Positions 43,499-52,707 of a stretch of DNA of 64,000 nucleotides are shown here, piece by piece. Each line of letters starts with the position of its first letter. Within the stretch, counting starts at the first letter, position 1. Source of the DNA: Nocardioides seonyuensis. Its GTDB lineage: Bacteria; Actinomycetota; Actinomycetes; Propionibacteriales; Nocardioidaceae. The notes beneath the pieces are model-generated. The model was not told the origin of the DNA. It ran no database searches and was given only the letters and a program-made list of their open reading frames with translations. The translations under genes were made by a program, and so were the position numbers. Location: assembly GCF_004683965.1 (NCBI RefSeq), contig NZ_CP038436.1, positions 2,356,001 to 2,420,000 on the forward strand. The letters run 5' to 3'.

Positions 43499-45064
43499 AT
43501 GACGAACGCACCTGACCCCGCCGGCCCCGACTTCAGCCTGCGCGACGCACTCGCTGCCACGCGCTCGTGGGACGACGCGGGCACCATCGAGCTCCGCGAC
43601 GACGACCTCGACCTCGAGCCTGACGACGACCTCGACGACTTCGACGACCTCGACGGTGACTTCGAGTCCGGCTACGACGACGAGACCGATCCCGAGGAGC
43701 TCTCCACCGGGGCCCAGGACCTCGCCGAGCGCCACGCGCTGCGCAGGGTCGCGGGCCTGCGCACCGAGCTCGAGGACATCACCGAGGTCGAGTACCGCCA
43801 GCTCCGGCTGGAGAAGGTCGTGCTGGTCGGCGTGTGGACCGAGGGCACTGCTCAGGACGCCGAGAACTCCATGGCCGAGCTCGCGTTGCTCGCCGAGACG
43901 GCCGGCTCCGAGGTGCTCGAGGCGGTCTTCCAGCGCCGCCACCGGCCCGACCCGGCGACCTACATCGGGCGCGGCAAGGTCGACGCGATCCGCGAGATCG
44001 TGCAGGCCACCGGCGCCGACACCGTGATCTGCGACGGCGAGCTCGCGCCCAGCCAGCTGCGCAACCTCGAGGACCGCATCAAGGTCAAGGTGGTCGACCG
44101 CACCGCCCTGATCCTCGACATCTTCGCCCAGCACGCGAAGTCCAAGGAGGGCCAGGCGCAGGTCGAGCTCGCGCAGCTGCAGTACATGAAGCAGCGCCTG
44201 CGCGGCTGGGGCGGCCAGCTCTCCCGCCAGGCCGGTGGTCGTGCCGCCGGCGGCGAGGGCATCGGTGGTCGCGGTCCCGGTGAGACCAAGATCGAGACCG
44301 ACCGGCGTCGCATCAACACCAAGATCGCCAAGCTGCGCCGCGAGCTCAAGGAGATGAAGGGCACCCGCGACACCAAGCGCCAGTCGCGCCGCTCCAACCG
44401 CATCCCCAGCGTCGCGATCGCCGGCTACACCAACGCCGGCAAGTCCTCCCTGCTCAACCGCCTCACCGACGCCGGGGTCCTGGTCGAGGACGCGCTCTTC
44501 GCCACGCTCGACCCGACCACCCGCCGCACCACCACCGCCGACGGCCGCATCTACACGATGTCCGACACCGTCGGGTTCGTCCGGCACCTGCCCCACCAGC
44601 TGGTCGAGGCGTTCCGGTCGACGCTGGAGGAGGTCGCCGACGCCGACCTGCTGCTCCACGTGGTCGACGGCTCACACGCCGACCCCGAGGGGCAGATCGC
44701 CGCGGTGCGGGAGGTCCTCGCCGAGATCGACGCCGCCAAGGTGCCCGAGATCATCGTCATCAACAAGGCCGATGCGGCGGACCCGCTGGTCATCGATCGG
44801 CTGCGCCGCCGCGAGCCGCACAGCGTGGTCGTGAGTGCGAGGACGGGGCAGGGGATCGAGGAGGCGCTGCGCCTGGTCGAGTCCGAGCTGCCCCGCCCGC
44901 AGGTCGAGTTCGACGTGCTGCTGCCGTATGACCGCGGCGACCTGGTCAACCGCATCCACCAGCAGGCCGAGATCGCGACGATGGAGCACACCGGGGAGGG
45001 CACCCACGTGATCGGGCGGGCTCACGCCGACCTCGCCAACGAGCTGGCGTCGTACTCCACCTGA
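43499..45064 (+). CDS. hflX: GTPase HflX
   Basis: A 521-residue ribosome-associated GTPase. A very acidic N-terminal extension (residues 25-65) precedes the HflX domain with VGVWTEG, RRHRPDPATYIGRGKVD and DGELAPSQLRNLED. The G domain carries GYTNAGKSSL (G1), DTVGFVRHLP (G3) and NKAD (G4). HflX splits stalled ribosomes, especially in stress. ATG 43499 lies nine bases after TACCCT. Downstream of dapF as usual in the phylum, with the SDR and TSP3 genes placed between. Confidence 0.93.
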   Translation: MTNAPDPAGPDFSLRDALAATRSWDDAGTIELRDDDLDLEPDDDLDDFDDLDGDFESGYDDETDPEELSTGAQDLAERHALRRVAGLRTELEDITEVEYRQLRLEKVVLVGVWTEGTAQDAENSMAELALLAETAGSEVLEAVFQRRHRPDPATYIGRGKVDAIREIVQATGADTVICDGELAPSQLRNLEDRIKVKVVDRTALILDIFAQHAKSKEGQAQVELAQLQYMKQRLRGWGGQLSRQAGGRAAGGEGIGGRGPGETKIETDRRRINTKIAKLRRELKEMKGTRDTKRQSRRSNRIPSVAIAGYTNAGKSSLLNRLTDAGVLVEDALFATLDPTTRRTTTADGRIYTMSDTVGFVRHLPHQLVEAFRSTLEEVADADLLLHVVDGSHADPEGQIAAVREVLAEIDAAKVPEIIVINKADAADPLVIDRLRRREPHSVVVSARTGQGIEEALRLVESELPRPQVEFDVLLPYDRGDLVNRIHQQAEIATMEHTGEGTHVIGRAHADLANELASYST

Positions 45065-45166
45065 GCCGGCCTCCCGGGCGACGGCGGAACCTTCGCCACC
45101 GTCCACCCGTTGGGTCATCCGTGCCCGGATTCGGGCACTACCCCCGAGTAGTGGAAGATGTCGCGC

Positions 45167-47452
45167 ATGTCACGCGGAGTTCTCGTCAGGTTCCTTCTCG
45201 TGCTCGGCCTGCTGGCCGGGTGCGTGGCCCTGAGCCTCAACAAGGAGCCCAACCTCGGTCTCGACCTCCGGGGTGGGGCGCAGTTCGTCTTCCAGGCCGA
45301 GGGCACCGAGGAGACGCCCGCCAACGCGGAGAACGTCGACAAGACCATCGCGGTCCTGCGCGGCCGCGTCGACGCGCTCGGCGTCGCCGAGTCGACGCTG
45401 GTGCGCCAGGGCGAGGATCGCATCCTCGTCGAGCTGCCCGGTGTCTCCAGTGATGAGGAGGCGCAGGAGGCCGAGGACCAGATCGGCAAGACCGCCCAGC
45501 TGACCTTCCACGAGGTGCTCCGTGTCGTGGAGCCGGGCACCGAGCCGAAGAAGGAAGGCAACCTCGTCCTGCCGAGCGACCAGGGCGACACCCTCGAGAT
45601 CGGCCCGACCAAGATGACCGGCCAGGAGGTCAAGGGAGCCACCGGCACCCAGAACCAGGACTCGGTCGACTACGTCGTCAAGCTCGACTTCACCGGCAAG
45701 GGCGGCGACGTCTGGGCCGACATCACCGGCGAGGCCGCGTGCAACCCGCCGGGCGACCCCAAGCGCCGCGTCGCGATCGTGCTCGACGGGGAGATCATCA
45801 CCTCCCCCCAGGTCGACCCGAGCGTCGGCTGTGAGGTCGGTATCCGCGGTGGCGCCACTGACATCGACGGCCAGCAGAGCCTCGAGGAGGCCAAGGAGCT
45901 GGCCACCCTCATCGAGGGCGGTGCCCTGCCCCTGGAGCTCAAGGCCGTCTCCGACCGCCTCGTCGGCCCGACCCTCGGTGCCGCCGCGATCGACGCCTCG
46001 ATTCAGGCCGGCATCATCGGCCTGATCCTCACCGGCCTCTTCATCATCGTCGTCTACCGCCTCGTCGGCGCGATGGCCACGATCGCGCTGGCGACCTACG
46101 CGTTGCTCGCCTACGCGATGCTGCTCGCGCTCAACTCCACGCTGACCCTGCCCGGGCTCGCGGGCTTCGTGCTCGCGATCGGCATGGCGATCGACGCCAA
46201 CGTCCTCGTCTTCGAGAGAGCGCGGGAGGAGTACGCCGAATATCCCTCAGCGGGGCTGCGGCGCGCCCTGATCGTCGGCTTCAACAAGGCGTGGACCGCG
46301 ATCATCGACTCCAACGTCACCACGCTGCTGGCCGCCGGGCTGCTGTTCTTCCTCGGCTCCGGGCCCATCAAGGGCTTCGGTGTGACGCTGTCCATCGGTG
46401 TCATCGCCTCCATGATCTCCGCACTGATCGTTGCGCGCGTGCTCTGTGAGCTCGCCGTCGCCAACCGCCCGGTCCAGCAGCGCCCGGCGATCAGCGGTCT
46501 CGGCAACGTCGGCAGGGTCCGCACCTGGCTCGACAAGTCCGACTTCGACATCATGAAGCGCCGGGCTGCCTGGATCGCGGTCTCCGGGGCCGCCCTCCTG
46601 ATCGCCATCCTCGGCATCGTCGTCAACGGCCTCAACCTGGGCGTGGAGTTCACCGGCGGGCGCCAGCTCGACTACTCGGTCTCCAAGGAGATCTCGATCG
46701 ACGAGGCGCGCGACGCGGTGGAGGAGGCCGGGTTCCCGACCGCCGTGGTGCAGACGGCCGACACCGCAGACTTCACGGTCCGCACCGGCGAGATCTCCAA
46801 CGAGGAGGAGCAGGCGATCGAGGACTCCCTGGCCGCCATCGGTGGCGAGGTCGACAAGATCGACGACCAGACCATCGGCGCGTCGCTCGGTGAGGAGCTG
46901 CGCAACAACGCGCTCATCGCCTTCGGTGTGGCGTTCCTGGCCCAGCTGCTCTACCTCGCGTTCCGGTTCAAGTGGACCTTCGGCGTCGCCGCGGTGCTCG
47001 CGATGTTCCACGACGTCATCCTCGTGGTGGGCCTGTTCGCCTGGCTGGAGAAGCCCATCGACGGCATCTTCCTGGCGGCGGCGATGACGATCATCGGTCT
47101 CTCGGTCAACGACACGGTCGTGGTCTTCGACCGCATCCGCGAGCGCTGGTACGCCTCCCGCCCCGACGACTCGTTCAAGGCGATGGCCAACCGTGCCGTC
47201 ATCGAGACGGTGCCGCGCACCATCAACACCGGCCTCGGCACGATGTTCATCCTGGCGGCCCTGGCCGTCCTCGGTGGCGACAGCCTGCGCGACTTCTCCA
47301 TCGCGCTGCTCGTCGGCCTCATCGTCGGTACCTACTCCTCGATGTTCACCGCGACCCCGATCCTCACCTACTTCCAGGAGAAGTGGCCGATGAGCCGGGT
47401 CAAGAAGGAGAAGGTCGCCCGCGACCCCGAGGACTCCGGCGCCGTCGTCTGA
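45167..47452 (+). CDS. Fused protein translocase subunit SecDF
   Basis: 761 residues with SecD and SecF joined. SecD part: first helix, DLRGGAQFVFQAE, a periplasmic P1 domain, ELPGVSSDEEAQEAEDQIGKTAQL, and LPGLAGFVLAIGMAIDANVLVFERAREE. SecF part: VNGLNLGVEFTGGRQLDYSV and AAAMTIIGLSVNDTVVVFDRIRE. SecDF uses the proton gradient to pull exported proteins from SecYEG. Actinobacteria normally encode separate secD and secF after yajC, so this may be a second, fused copy. ATG 45167 has GGAAG at nine bases; an in-frame ATG at 45158 touches it. Confidence 0.92.
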   Translation: MSRGVLVRFLLVLGLLAGCVALSLNKEPNLGLDLRGGAQFVFQAEGTEETPANAENVDKTIAVLRGRVDALGVAESTLVRQGEDRILVELPGVSSDEEAQEAEDQIGKTAQLTFHEVLRVVEPGTEPKKEGNLVLPSDQGDTLEIGPTKMTGQEVKGATGTQNQDSVDYVVKLDFTGKGGDVWADITGEAACNPPGDPKRRVAIVLDGEIITSPQVDPSVGCEVGIRGGATDIDGQQSLEEAKELATLIEGGALPLELKAVSDRLVGPTLGAAAIDASIQAGIIGLILTGLFIIVVYRLVGAMATIALATYALLAYAMLLALNSTLTLPGLAGFVLAIGMAIDANVLVFERAREEYAEYPSAGLRRALIVGFNKAWTAIIDSNVTTLLAAGLLFFLGSGPIKGFGVTLSIGVIASMISALIVARVLCELAVANRPVQQRPAISGLGNVGRVRTWLDKSDFDIMKRRAAWIAVSGAALLIAILGIVVNGLNLGVEFTGGRQLDYSVSKEISIDEARDAVEEAGFPTAVVQTADTADFTVRTGEISNEEEQAIEDSLAAIGGEVDKIDDQTIGASLGEELRNNALIAFGVAFLAQLLYLAFRFKWTFGVAAVLAMFHDVILVVGLFAWLEKPIDGIFLAAAMTIIGLSVNDTVVVFDRIRERWYASRPDDSFKAMANRAVIETVPRTINTGLGTMFILAALAVLGGDSLRDFSIALLVGLIVGTYSSMFTATPILTYFQEKWPMSRVKKEKVARDPEDSGAVV

Positions 47453-47456
47453 CCGG

Positions 47457-47565
47457 CGAGTCGGCGCGAACACCCGCCGAGTCGGCGCAAACCTCCCGCC
47501 GAATCGGCGCAAACCTCCCGCCGAGTCGGCGTCAACCGATCGTCGAGTCGGCGTGAGCCAGCGCG
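47457..47565. repeat. 21-22 bp tandem repeat, five units, upstream of the DinG-like gene
   Basis: Units start at 47457, 47478, 47500, 47522 and 47544, each with CGA(G/A)TCGGCG followed by a C/A-rich spacer. The unit is nearly that of the in-frame array at 24845. It fills the gap between secDF and the DinG-like gene. Confidence 0.85.
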
Positions 47566-47612
47566 GAGGTCCCGCTGTGGATGGCGTACGACGCTCTGTC
47601 GGCGCCGGCCCG

Positions 47613-47618
47613 TAAGGT
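47613..47618 (+). promoter_or_regulatory. -10 box of the DinG-like gene (leaderless)
   Basis: TAAGGT ends six bases before the GTG at 47625. No SOS box was seen near it. Confidence 0.5.
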
Positions 47619-47624
47619 TCTCTG

Positions 47625-49616
47625 GTGCCTGAAAGCGTTCTTGCGTCCTCGACCGTCGCCGAGGTGTTGACCGCCGCGGTGGCGGCGTTGGGCGGCCAGC
47701 AGCGCGACGGGCAGGTGCGGATGGCCGAGGAGGTCGCCGCGGCGATGGAGTCCCACCGCCACCTGCTGGTGCAGGCCGGGACGGGCACCGGCAAGTCGCT
47801 GGGCTACCTCGTGCCCGCGCTGCTCCACGACAAGCGGGTCGTGGTGGCCACGGCGACCCTCGCCCTGCAGCACCAGCTCGTCGAGCGCGACATCCCGCGC
47901 CTGGTCGAGGCGGTCAAGGGCGTCGACGGCGTCGACACCTCCCACGCCGTGCTGAAGGGCCGCTCCAACTACGCCTGCCTCCACCGCATCCGCAACGGCG
48001 TGCCCGACGACCAGGGCACGCTGGTCGACGTACCGATGGGATCGATGGCCGAGAAGGTCCTCGAGCTGCGCGCCTGGGCGGAGGAGGAGTCCGAGGCCAA
48101 GGGCACGGGCGAGCGCGACAACGCTCCACGCCACACCGACCGCGAGTGGCGCCAGGTGAGCGTCAACCACCGCGAGTGCCTGGGCGCGGCCAAGTGCCCG
48201 TTCGGCCAGGAGTGCTTCGCCGAGCTCGCGCGCGAGAAGGCCCACCGCTCCCACCTGATCGTCACCAACCACTCCCTCCTCGCGATCGACGCGATCGAGG
48301 AGGTGCCGATGATCCCCGACTACGACACGGTGGTCATCGACGAGGCCCACGAGCTCACCGCCCGGGTGACCCAGGCGGCGACCGACGAGCTCGCGGTGGC
48401 CGACGTGGAGCGTGCGGCCAAGCGTGCCAATCGCTGGCTGGCAGACGTCGACGGCGACCCGATCGGCGACCTCGAGAGTGCCGCCGACGACCTCTCCGAC
48501 GCCATCATCGCGACGTCACCGGGGCGGATCGACCTGGTCCCCGAACAGCTCGGTGAGGCCCTGGCGCGGGTGCGCGACGCCGCCCGCGGGTGCATCTCCG
48601 CCTTCCCCAAGGAGGGCGGCGAGGGCGATGCCGACGCCGGCCGCACCCAGGCGCGTGGGCTCCTGCAGGAGGTCTTCGTCAACGCCGAGCGGATGGCGAG
48701 CGGGTCGGCGGCCGACGTGCTCTGGCTCAACGAGGCCCGCGACCGGATCCCCGCTCGTCTCCACGTCGCGCCCCTCCAGGTGTGGGGGCCGATGCGAGAC
48801 AAGCTCCTCACCGACAAGACGGTGGTGTTCACCTCGGCGACGTTGATGCTCGGGGGTGACTTCGGAGCGGTGGCGACCTCGCTCGGCCTCAAGCCGGCCG
48901 AGCGCGTGCTCGACGGCGGCTCCGACCCCGAGGGGGATGGTGTGCTGCCCTGGCGCGGCATCGACGTGGGCTCGCCGTTCGACTACGGCCAGCAGGCCAT
49001 CCTCTACGTCGCCCGCCACCTGCCGCCGCCGGGCCGCGACGGCCTGGGTGCCGCCCAGCTCGACGAGATCTGCGAGCTCGTCGACGCAGCCGAGGGCCGC
49101 ACGCTCGGGTTGTTCTCCTCGCGCCGTGCCGCCGAGGCAGCTGCCGAGGTCGTACGCACCCGCCTGCCCCACCTCACGACGCTCGCCCAGGGCGACGCCC
49201 AGCTGCCCGAGCTGGCCAAGCAGTTCGTCGAGGATCCCCACACGTGCCTGTTCGGCACGCTGTCGCTGTGGCAGGGCCTCGACGTGCCGGGCGAGACATG
49301 CCAGCAGGTGATCATCGACCGCATCCCGTTCCCGCGGCCTGACGACCCGCTGATGTCCGCGCGCGCCAAGGCCGCCGACGCGATGGGCCGCAACGGCTTC
49401 ATGGAGGTCTCGGCGACCCACGCGGCCCTGCTGCTCGCGCAGGGCGCCGGACGCCTCATCCGCACCACCACCGACCGCGGGGTCGTCTCGGTCCTGGACC
49501 CGCGGCTGGCGACCGCGAGGTACGGCGGATTCCTCAAGGCGTCGCTGCCACCCATGTGGACCACGACCGACCCGGCGCTGGTGCGCAAGGCGCTCGCCCG
49601 GCTGGCCGCGGGCTGA
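47625..49616 (+). CDS. DinG/XPD-like ATP-dependent DNA helicase
   Basis: A 663-residue superfamily 2 helicase with Fe-S cluster. Walker A AGTGTGKSLG is at 51-60; four cysteines (118, 184, 191, 197) have XPD/DinG spacing; DEAH is at 229-232; late motifs include FSSRRAAEAAAE, SLWQGLDVPGE and QGAGRLIRTTTDRGVVSVLDPR. DinG unwinds DNA-RNA hybrids and recombination or replication intermediates. It starts leaderless at GTG 47625. It ends against lexA, convergent, so it is next to the SOS regulator yet shows no SOS box. Confidence 0.92.
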   Translation: MPESVLASSTVAEVLTAAVAALGGQQRDGQVRMAEEVAAAMESHRHLLVQAGTGTGKSLGYLVPALLHDKRVVVATATLALQHQLVERDIPRLVEAVKGVDGVDTSHAVLKGRSNYACLHRIRNGVPDDQGTLVDVPMGSMAEKVLELRAWAEEESEAKGTGERDNAPRHTDREWRQVSVNHRECLGAAKCPFGQECFAELAREKAHRSHLIVTNHSLLAIDAIEEVPMIPDYDTVVIDEAHELTARVTQAATDELAVADVERAAKRANRWLADVDGDPIGDLESAADDLSDAIIATSPGRIDLVPEQLGEALARVRDAARGCISAFPKEGGEGDADAGRTQARGLLQEVFVNAERMASGSAADVLWLNEARDRIPARLHVAPLQVWGPMRDKLLTDKTVVFTSATLMLGGDFGAVATSLGLKPAERVLDGGSDPEGDGVLPWRGIDVGSPFDYGQQAILYVARHLPPPGRDGLGAAQLDEICELVDAAEGRTLGLFSSRRAAEAAAEVVRTRLPHLTTLAQGDAQLPELAKQFVEDPHTCLFGTLSLWQGLDVPGETCQQVIIDRIPFPRPDDPLMSARAKAADAMGRNGFMEVSATHAALLLAQGAGRLIRTTTDRGVVSVLDPRLATARYGGFLKASLPPMWTTTDPALVRKALARLAAG

Positions 49617-50360
49617 TCAGAGGCTGCGCAGCACCGCCGTCACGACGCCGAGGATCGTGGCGTTGTCACCGGGGATCGGGTCGTAGGCGGCGTTGTGGGG
49701 GAGCAGCCACACGTGGCCGTCCTTGCGCTGGAAGGTCTTGACCGTCGCCTCGCCGTCGATCATCGCGGCGACGATCTGGCCGTTGGTCGCGGTCTGCTCC
49801 TGGCGGATCACCACGTAGTCGCCGTTGCAGATCGCCGCGTCGATCATCGAGTCACCGGAGACCTCGAGGAGGAAGAGCGTGCCGTCGCCGACGAGCTGCT
49901 TGGGAAGCGGGAAGACGTCGGTGACCTGCTCCTCGGCGAGGATCGGGCCGCCGGCGGCGATGCGGCCGACGAGCGGGATGTTGAGCGCGGTGGGGGCGAG
50001 GTCGCCGATGCCGGTCTCGTCGACCGAGGACTCCTCGGCCGAACCCATGGCCTTGCGCGCTGCCATCACCTCGGGCAGGAACACCTCGAGGGCGCGCGGA
50101 CGGTTGGGATCGCGCTTGAGGAAGCCCTTGCCCTCGAGGACGCGCAGCTGGTGGGCGACGCTGGAGGAGGACGTCAGGCCCACGGCCTGCCCGATCTCGC
50201 GCATGCTCGGCGGGTAGCCGCGCTGCTCGATGGCGTCCTTGATGGTGGCGAGCACGCGCTGCTGGCGAGGCGTCAGGCCGGTGGCGTCTGGCGGTCCGTC
50301 GGGCATGGCCACGACCTTCGCGTCGGGGCCCTGGGAGCCCGGTGCGTCCTTCTTCGCCAT
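49617..50360 (-). CDS. lexA: SOS repressor LexA
   Basis: A 247-residue LexA: a winged-helix domain ([33 protein letters not shown]) and an S24 peptidase domain. Self-cleavage occurs at Ala136-Gly137 with catalytic Ser171 and Lys208. It represses DNA-damage genes until RecA-ssDNA triggers cleavage. An N-terminal extension of 28 residues is typical of Actinobacteria. ATG has GGAGG upstream. A self-regulatory SOS box is at 50418. Confidence 0.96.
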   Translation of the reverse strand: MAKKDAPGSQGPDAKVVAMPDGPPDATGLTPRQQRVLATIKDAIEQRGYPPSMREIGQAVGLTSSSSVAHQLRVLEGKGFLKRDPNRPRALEVFLPEVMAARKAMGSAEESSVDETGIGDLAPTALNIPLVGRIAAGGPILAEEQVTDVFPLPKQLVGDGTLFLLEVSGDSMIDAAICNGDYVVIRQEQTATNGQIVAAMIDGEATVKTFQRKDGHVWLLPHNAAYDPIPGDNATILGVVTAVLRSL

Positions 50361-50417
50361 GGTGGCGCCTCCTGCTGATCGAGTGTGTCCCCACCGTAGC
50401 CATCGCCGGGCCGTTGA

Positions 50418-50433
50418 TCAAACATCTGTTCGA
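50418..50433. promoter_or_regulatory. SOS box between lexA and the VWA gene
   Basis: TCAAACATCTGTTCGA matches the actinobacterial LexA site TCGAAC-N4-GTTCGA at all but one of the twelve fixed positions. It lies 57 bp from the lexA start and 61 bp from the divergent VWA gene start. Confidence 0.8.
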
Positions 50434-50494
50434 AGCGTGTTGCCCAGGATGCCCTCGTGTTTGACCGGCCCTTCTTGGGGGGAGGGTGCCACCC

Positions 50495-51841
50495 GTGACT
50501 CGACGACTTCCCGCTCTCACCTCGACCCTCGCCGTGGCCTCGACCATCTTCGTGACGGCCCTCGGCTTCTCCTCGTCGCCGGCGGCCGGCGCTGCGCCCG
50601 CGCTGGCCGAGGAGGCGAGCGGGCAGCTGCTCGTCATCCTCGACGTCTCCGGATCGATGGAGCGCAAGGACGCCTCCGGCACGACGCTGATGGCCGGCGC
50701 CCGCGAGGCGGTGCGCGACTTCGTGGGCTCGGTGCCGGGTGAGGTCGAGGTCGGTCTGCGGCTCTACGGCAGCGAGTACGCCGGCGACGCCAAGGCGCCG
50801 GGCTGCCGTGACACCGAGCTCGCCGTACCCATCGCCCCAGCGTCGGAGTCGGGTGATGAGATCGTCGCCGCGGTCGAGCAGGCGAGGCCGACCGGCTTCA
50901 CCCCGATCGGGCACTCCCTGACCCAGGCGGCCGACGACTTCTCCGCCGAGGGCGAGCGCTCGATCGTGCTGGTCAGCGACGGCGAGGACACTTGCGGCGA
51001 CCCGACTCCGTGCAAGGCCGCCAAGCAGCTGGCCCGCGACGGCATCGAGGTCCGCGTCGACACCGTGGGCCTGTTCCTCCAGGACAACGCCGCCGCCCGC
51101 AAGCAGCTCGAGTGCATCGCCGACGCGACCGGTGGCACCTACGTCCCTGCCGACGACACCGCAGCGCTCACCGAGCAGCTCAGCGCAGTCTCGAGCCGGG
51201 CGATCTCGCGATTCCAGGCAGCGGGTGAGGAGGTCGACGGCGGCCCCTCGCAGGTCCAGGCGACTCCGGTCGAGCCCGGGACGACGTACGTCGACGACAT
51301 CGTCAACGGCGAGGCGCGGTGGTACTCCATCGACCTCGAGGTCGGGCAGAGCATCGCGGTCACCGCCACCGACGACGGCACCGCGGAGTACGGCTGCTGC
51401 CTGGCCTACGAGCTGAACAAGCCCGACGGCAGCCGGCTGGACCGGTGGGGCCACTACAGCGAGGGCACCGCCACGACAGCCCTCGTCGACTCGCCGCTCG
51501 AGGACGGCGTGTCCGAGGCCGGCACCTACTTCTTCGCCGCGATCCTCGACGACACGACCTCCGACGAGGAGTACGGCGCCGTGGAGTACCAGTTCACCGT
51601 CGAGGTCACCGACGTCGCGATGCCGACGGAGACGGCGACCCCCTCCGACACCGCCAGTGCGACGCCGACCGAGACCCCGTCCAACGGCGGGTCCGAGGCG
51701 GCCGACGCGGCTGCCAGTGACGCCGAGGACGGTGTCCCTGTCGTCCTGTGGGTGGTGGTGGGCGTGCTGGCTCTGGCCGTCCTGGGTCTGGGCGCGCTCG
51801 TGCTGGTGCTGCTGCGGAGGATGAACGCCTCGCGGCCCTGA
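50495..51841 (+). CDS. Exported von Willebrand factor A domain protein with C-terminal anchor
   Basis: 448 residues: a signal peptide (about 1-40), a VWA domain with MIDAS residues DVSGSM at 50-55 and a later Thr and Asp (VSDGEDTCGD), a ~150-residue beta-rich domain (YVDDIVNGEARWYSIDLEVGQSIAV...) resembling bacterial pre-peptidase C-terminal folds, a Thr/Pro/Ser linker, and one transmembrane helix near the C terminus with a short basic tail. It is a surface adhesion or complex-forming protein; its ligand is unknown. Divergent from lexA; it may respond to the shared SOS box. Confidence 0.82.
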   Translation: MTRRLPALTSTLAVASTIFVTALGFSSSPAAGAAPALAEEASGQLLVILDVSGSMERKDASGTTLMAGAREAVRDFVGSVPGEVEVGLRLYGSEYAGDAKAPGCRDTELAVPIAPASESGDEIVAAVEQARPTGFTPIGHSLTQAADDFSAEGERSIVLVSDGEDTCGDPTPCKAAKQLARDGIEVRVDTVGLFLQDNAAARKQLECIADATGGTYVPADDTAALTEQLSAVSSRAISRFQAAGEEVDGGPSQVQATPVEPGTTYVDDIVNGEARWYSIDLEVGQSIAVTATDDGTAEYGCCLAYELNKPDGSRLDRWGHYSEGTATTALVDSPLEDGVSEAGTYFFAAILDDTTSDEEYGAVEYQFTVEVTDVAMPTETATPSDTASATPTETPSNGGSEAADAAASDAEDGVPVVLWVVVGVLALAVLGLGALVLVLLRRMNASRP

Positions 51842-51868
51842 GAGGTTGCGCCTAGCCCTGCTGGGGGC

Positions 51869-51936
51869 TCGAACATTTGTTCGCTACGGTGCTTGCATCG
51901 TTCGAACACCTGCTCTATCGTCGTACACATGTTCGA
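51869..51936 (+). promoter_or_regulatory. Promoter with three SOS boxes for the LysM gene
   Basis: Box 1 (51869-51884) and box 3 (51921-51936) each match TCGAAC-N4-GTTCGA with one mismatch; box 2 (51902-51917) has two. TTGCAT (51893-51898), 17 bases and TATCGT (51916-51921) make a promoter. Box 2 fills the spacer, box 3 covers the transcript start and box 1 flanks the -35. LexA bound here would block the promoter fully. Confidence 0.8.
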
Positions 51937-52030
51937 TCGAATCTCTGATCGAGTCCGACCCACTGTCGGTGGCTCGCTCTAGACATTCCCTCGACATCAA
52001 CGACCGGCTGAACTTCCCCAGGAGGCCACC

Positions 52031-52381
52031 ATGAGCACCCTCAGCATCTCTCCCACCTTCCGCACCGCCGCCCCGCGTCGCTCGACCGTGCGGCTGACCC
52101 GTCGGGGTCGGGTGGTGGTCGTGCTCGCCGGGCTCCTGGTCGCGCTCGCTGCGGCCTTCTTCCTCGCCGCCGGCGCCGTCGGCACCGAAGAGGCCGGCAC
52201 CGCACCGGCCACCGAGGTCGTCCAGGTCGCCCCCGGCGACACGCTGTGGGGGATCGCCAGCGACGTCGCCGACGACGGTGACGTGCGCGCCATGATCACC
52301 GAGATCGAGCGACTCAACGCCCTCGACTCCGCCGCGGTCTCCGCCGGCCAGAAGCTCCGCGTCCCGGTCGCCACCGACTGA
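52031..52381 (+). CDS. LysM-domain SOS cell-division inhibitor (DivS/Rv2719c-like)
   Basis: A 116-residue membrane protein: basic N terminus, one transmembrane helix (about 27-47), and a C-terminal LysM domain (EVVQVAPGDTLWGIASDV...LNALDSAAVSAGQKLRVP). Small LysM membrane proteins beside lexA (DivS in Corynebacterium, Rv2719c in Mycobacterium, YneA in Bacillus) stop division during DNA damage. The three SOS boxes and the GGAGG site fit strong damage induction. The same role is inferred here. Normally nrdR follows; here about 4.5 kb lies between. Confidence 0.88.
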   Translation: MSTLSISPTFRTAAPRRSTVRLTRRGRVVVVLAGLLVALAAAFFLAAGAVGTEEAGTAPATEVVQVAPGDTLWGIASDVADDGDVRAMITEIERLNALDSAAVSAGQKLRVPVATD

Positions 52382-52402
52382 GCGACCGCAGCACCACAGA
52401 CC

Positions 52403-52474
52403 TCCACCGGTTGCTTCGACCCCAACCGGTGGACCAGGGGAAGACGAGGGGCGGGCCTACGCGGCCCGCCCCTC
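52403..52474 (+). terminator. Two consecutive hairpins after the LysM gene
   Basis: Stem 1 is 11 bp (52403-52413 with 52423-52433). Stem 2 is a GC-rich 12 bp (52446-52457 with 52463-52474) followed by TTCG. Together they make a strong terminator. Confidence 0.8.
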
Positions 52475-52486
52475 TTCGCTTGCGCT

Positions 52487-52602
52487 GATGGTTGAGCCGC
52501 GACCGGCTCCCCTCGGTGGTTGAGGTCCGGGCGGTGACTCGGTTGATGTGCGAGCGGCTCCCCTAGGTGGTTGCGGTGCGAACTCGCGAGCCTCGAAATC
52601 AC
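52487..52602. repeat. Repeat cluster of the GGTGGTTG family
   Basis: Two 22-bp blocks (52505-52526 and 52556-52577) differ at two positions and carry GGTGGTTG, the outer arm of the dispersed hairpin repeat. A GGTGGTTG...AAATCACC dyad closes the cluster. The rest of the gap to 52707 has no gene; a TTGTCCACA (52619-52627) resembles a DnaA box. Confidence 0.5.
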
Positions 52603-52707
52603 CCGCCATCCCCGCAGGTTGTCCACAGGACGATCTCCGCGGGTCCCGCAGAGGTGTCGTTGTCGCTAGGTTCTCTCGCGTCATCGCTGTTCTCGGGAAG
52701 GCATCTG

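Noticed and set aside
51846..52034. 62-codon open frame between the VWA and LysM genes
   Set aside because: It covers the three SOS boxes and promoter, has no ribosome site and no protein-like features.
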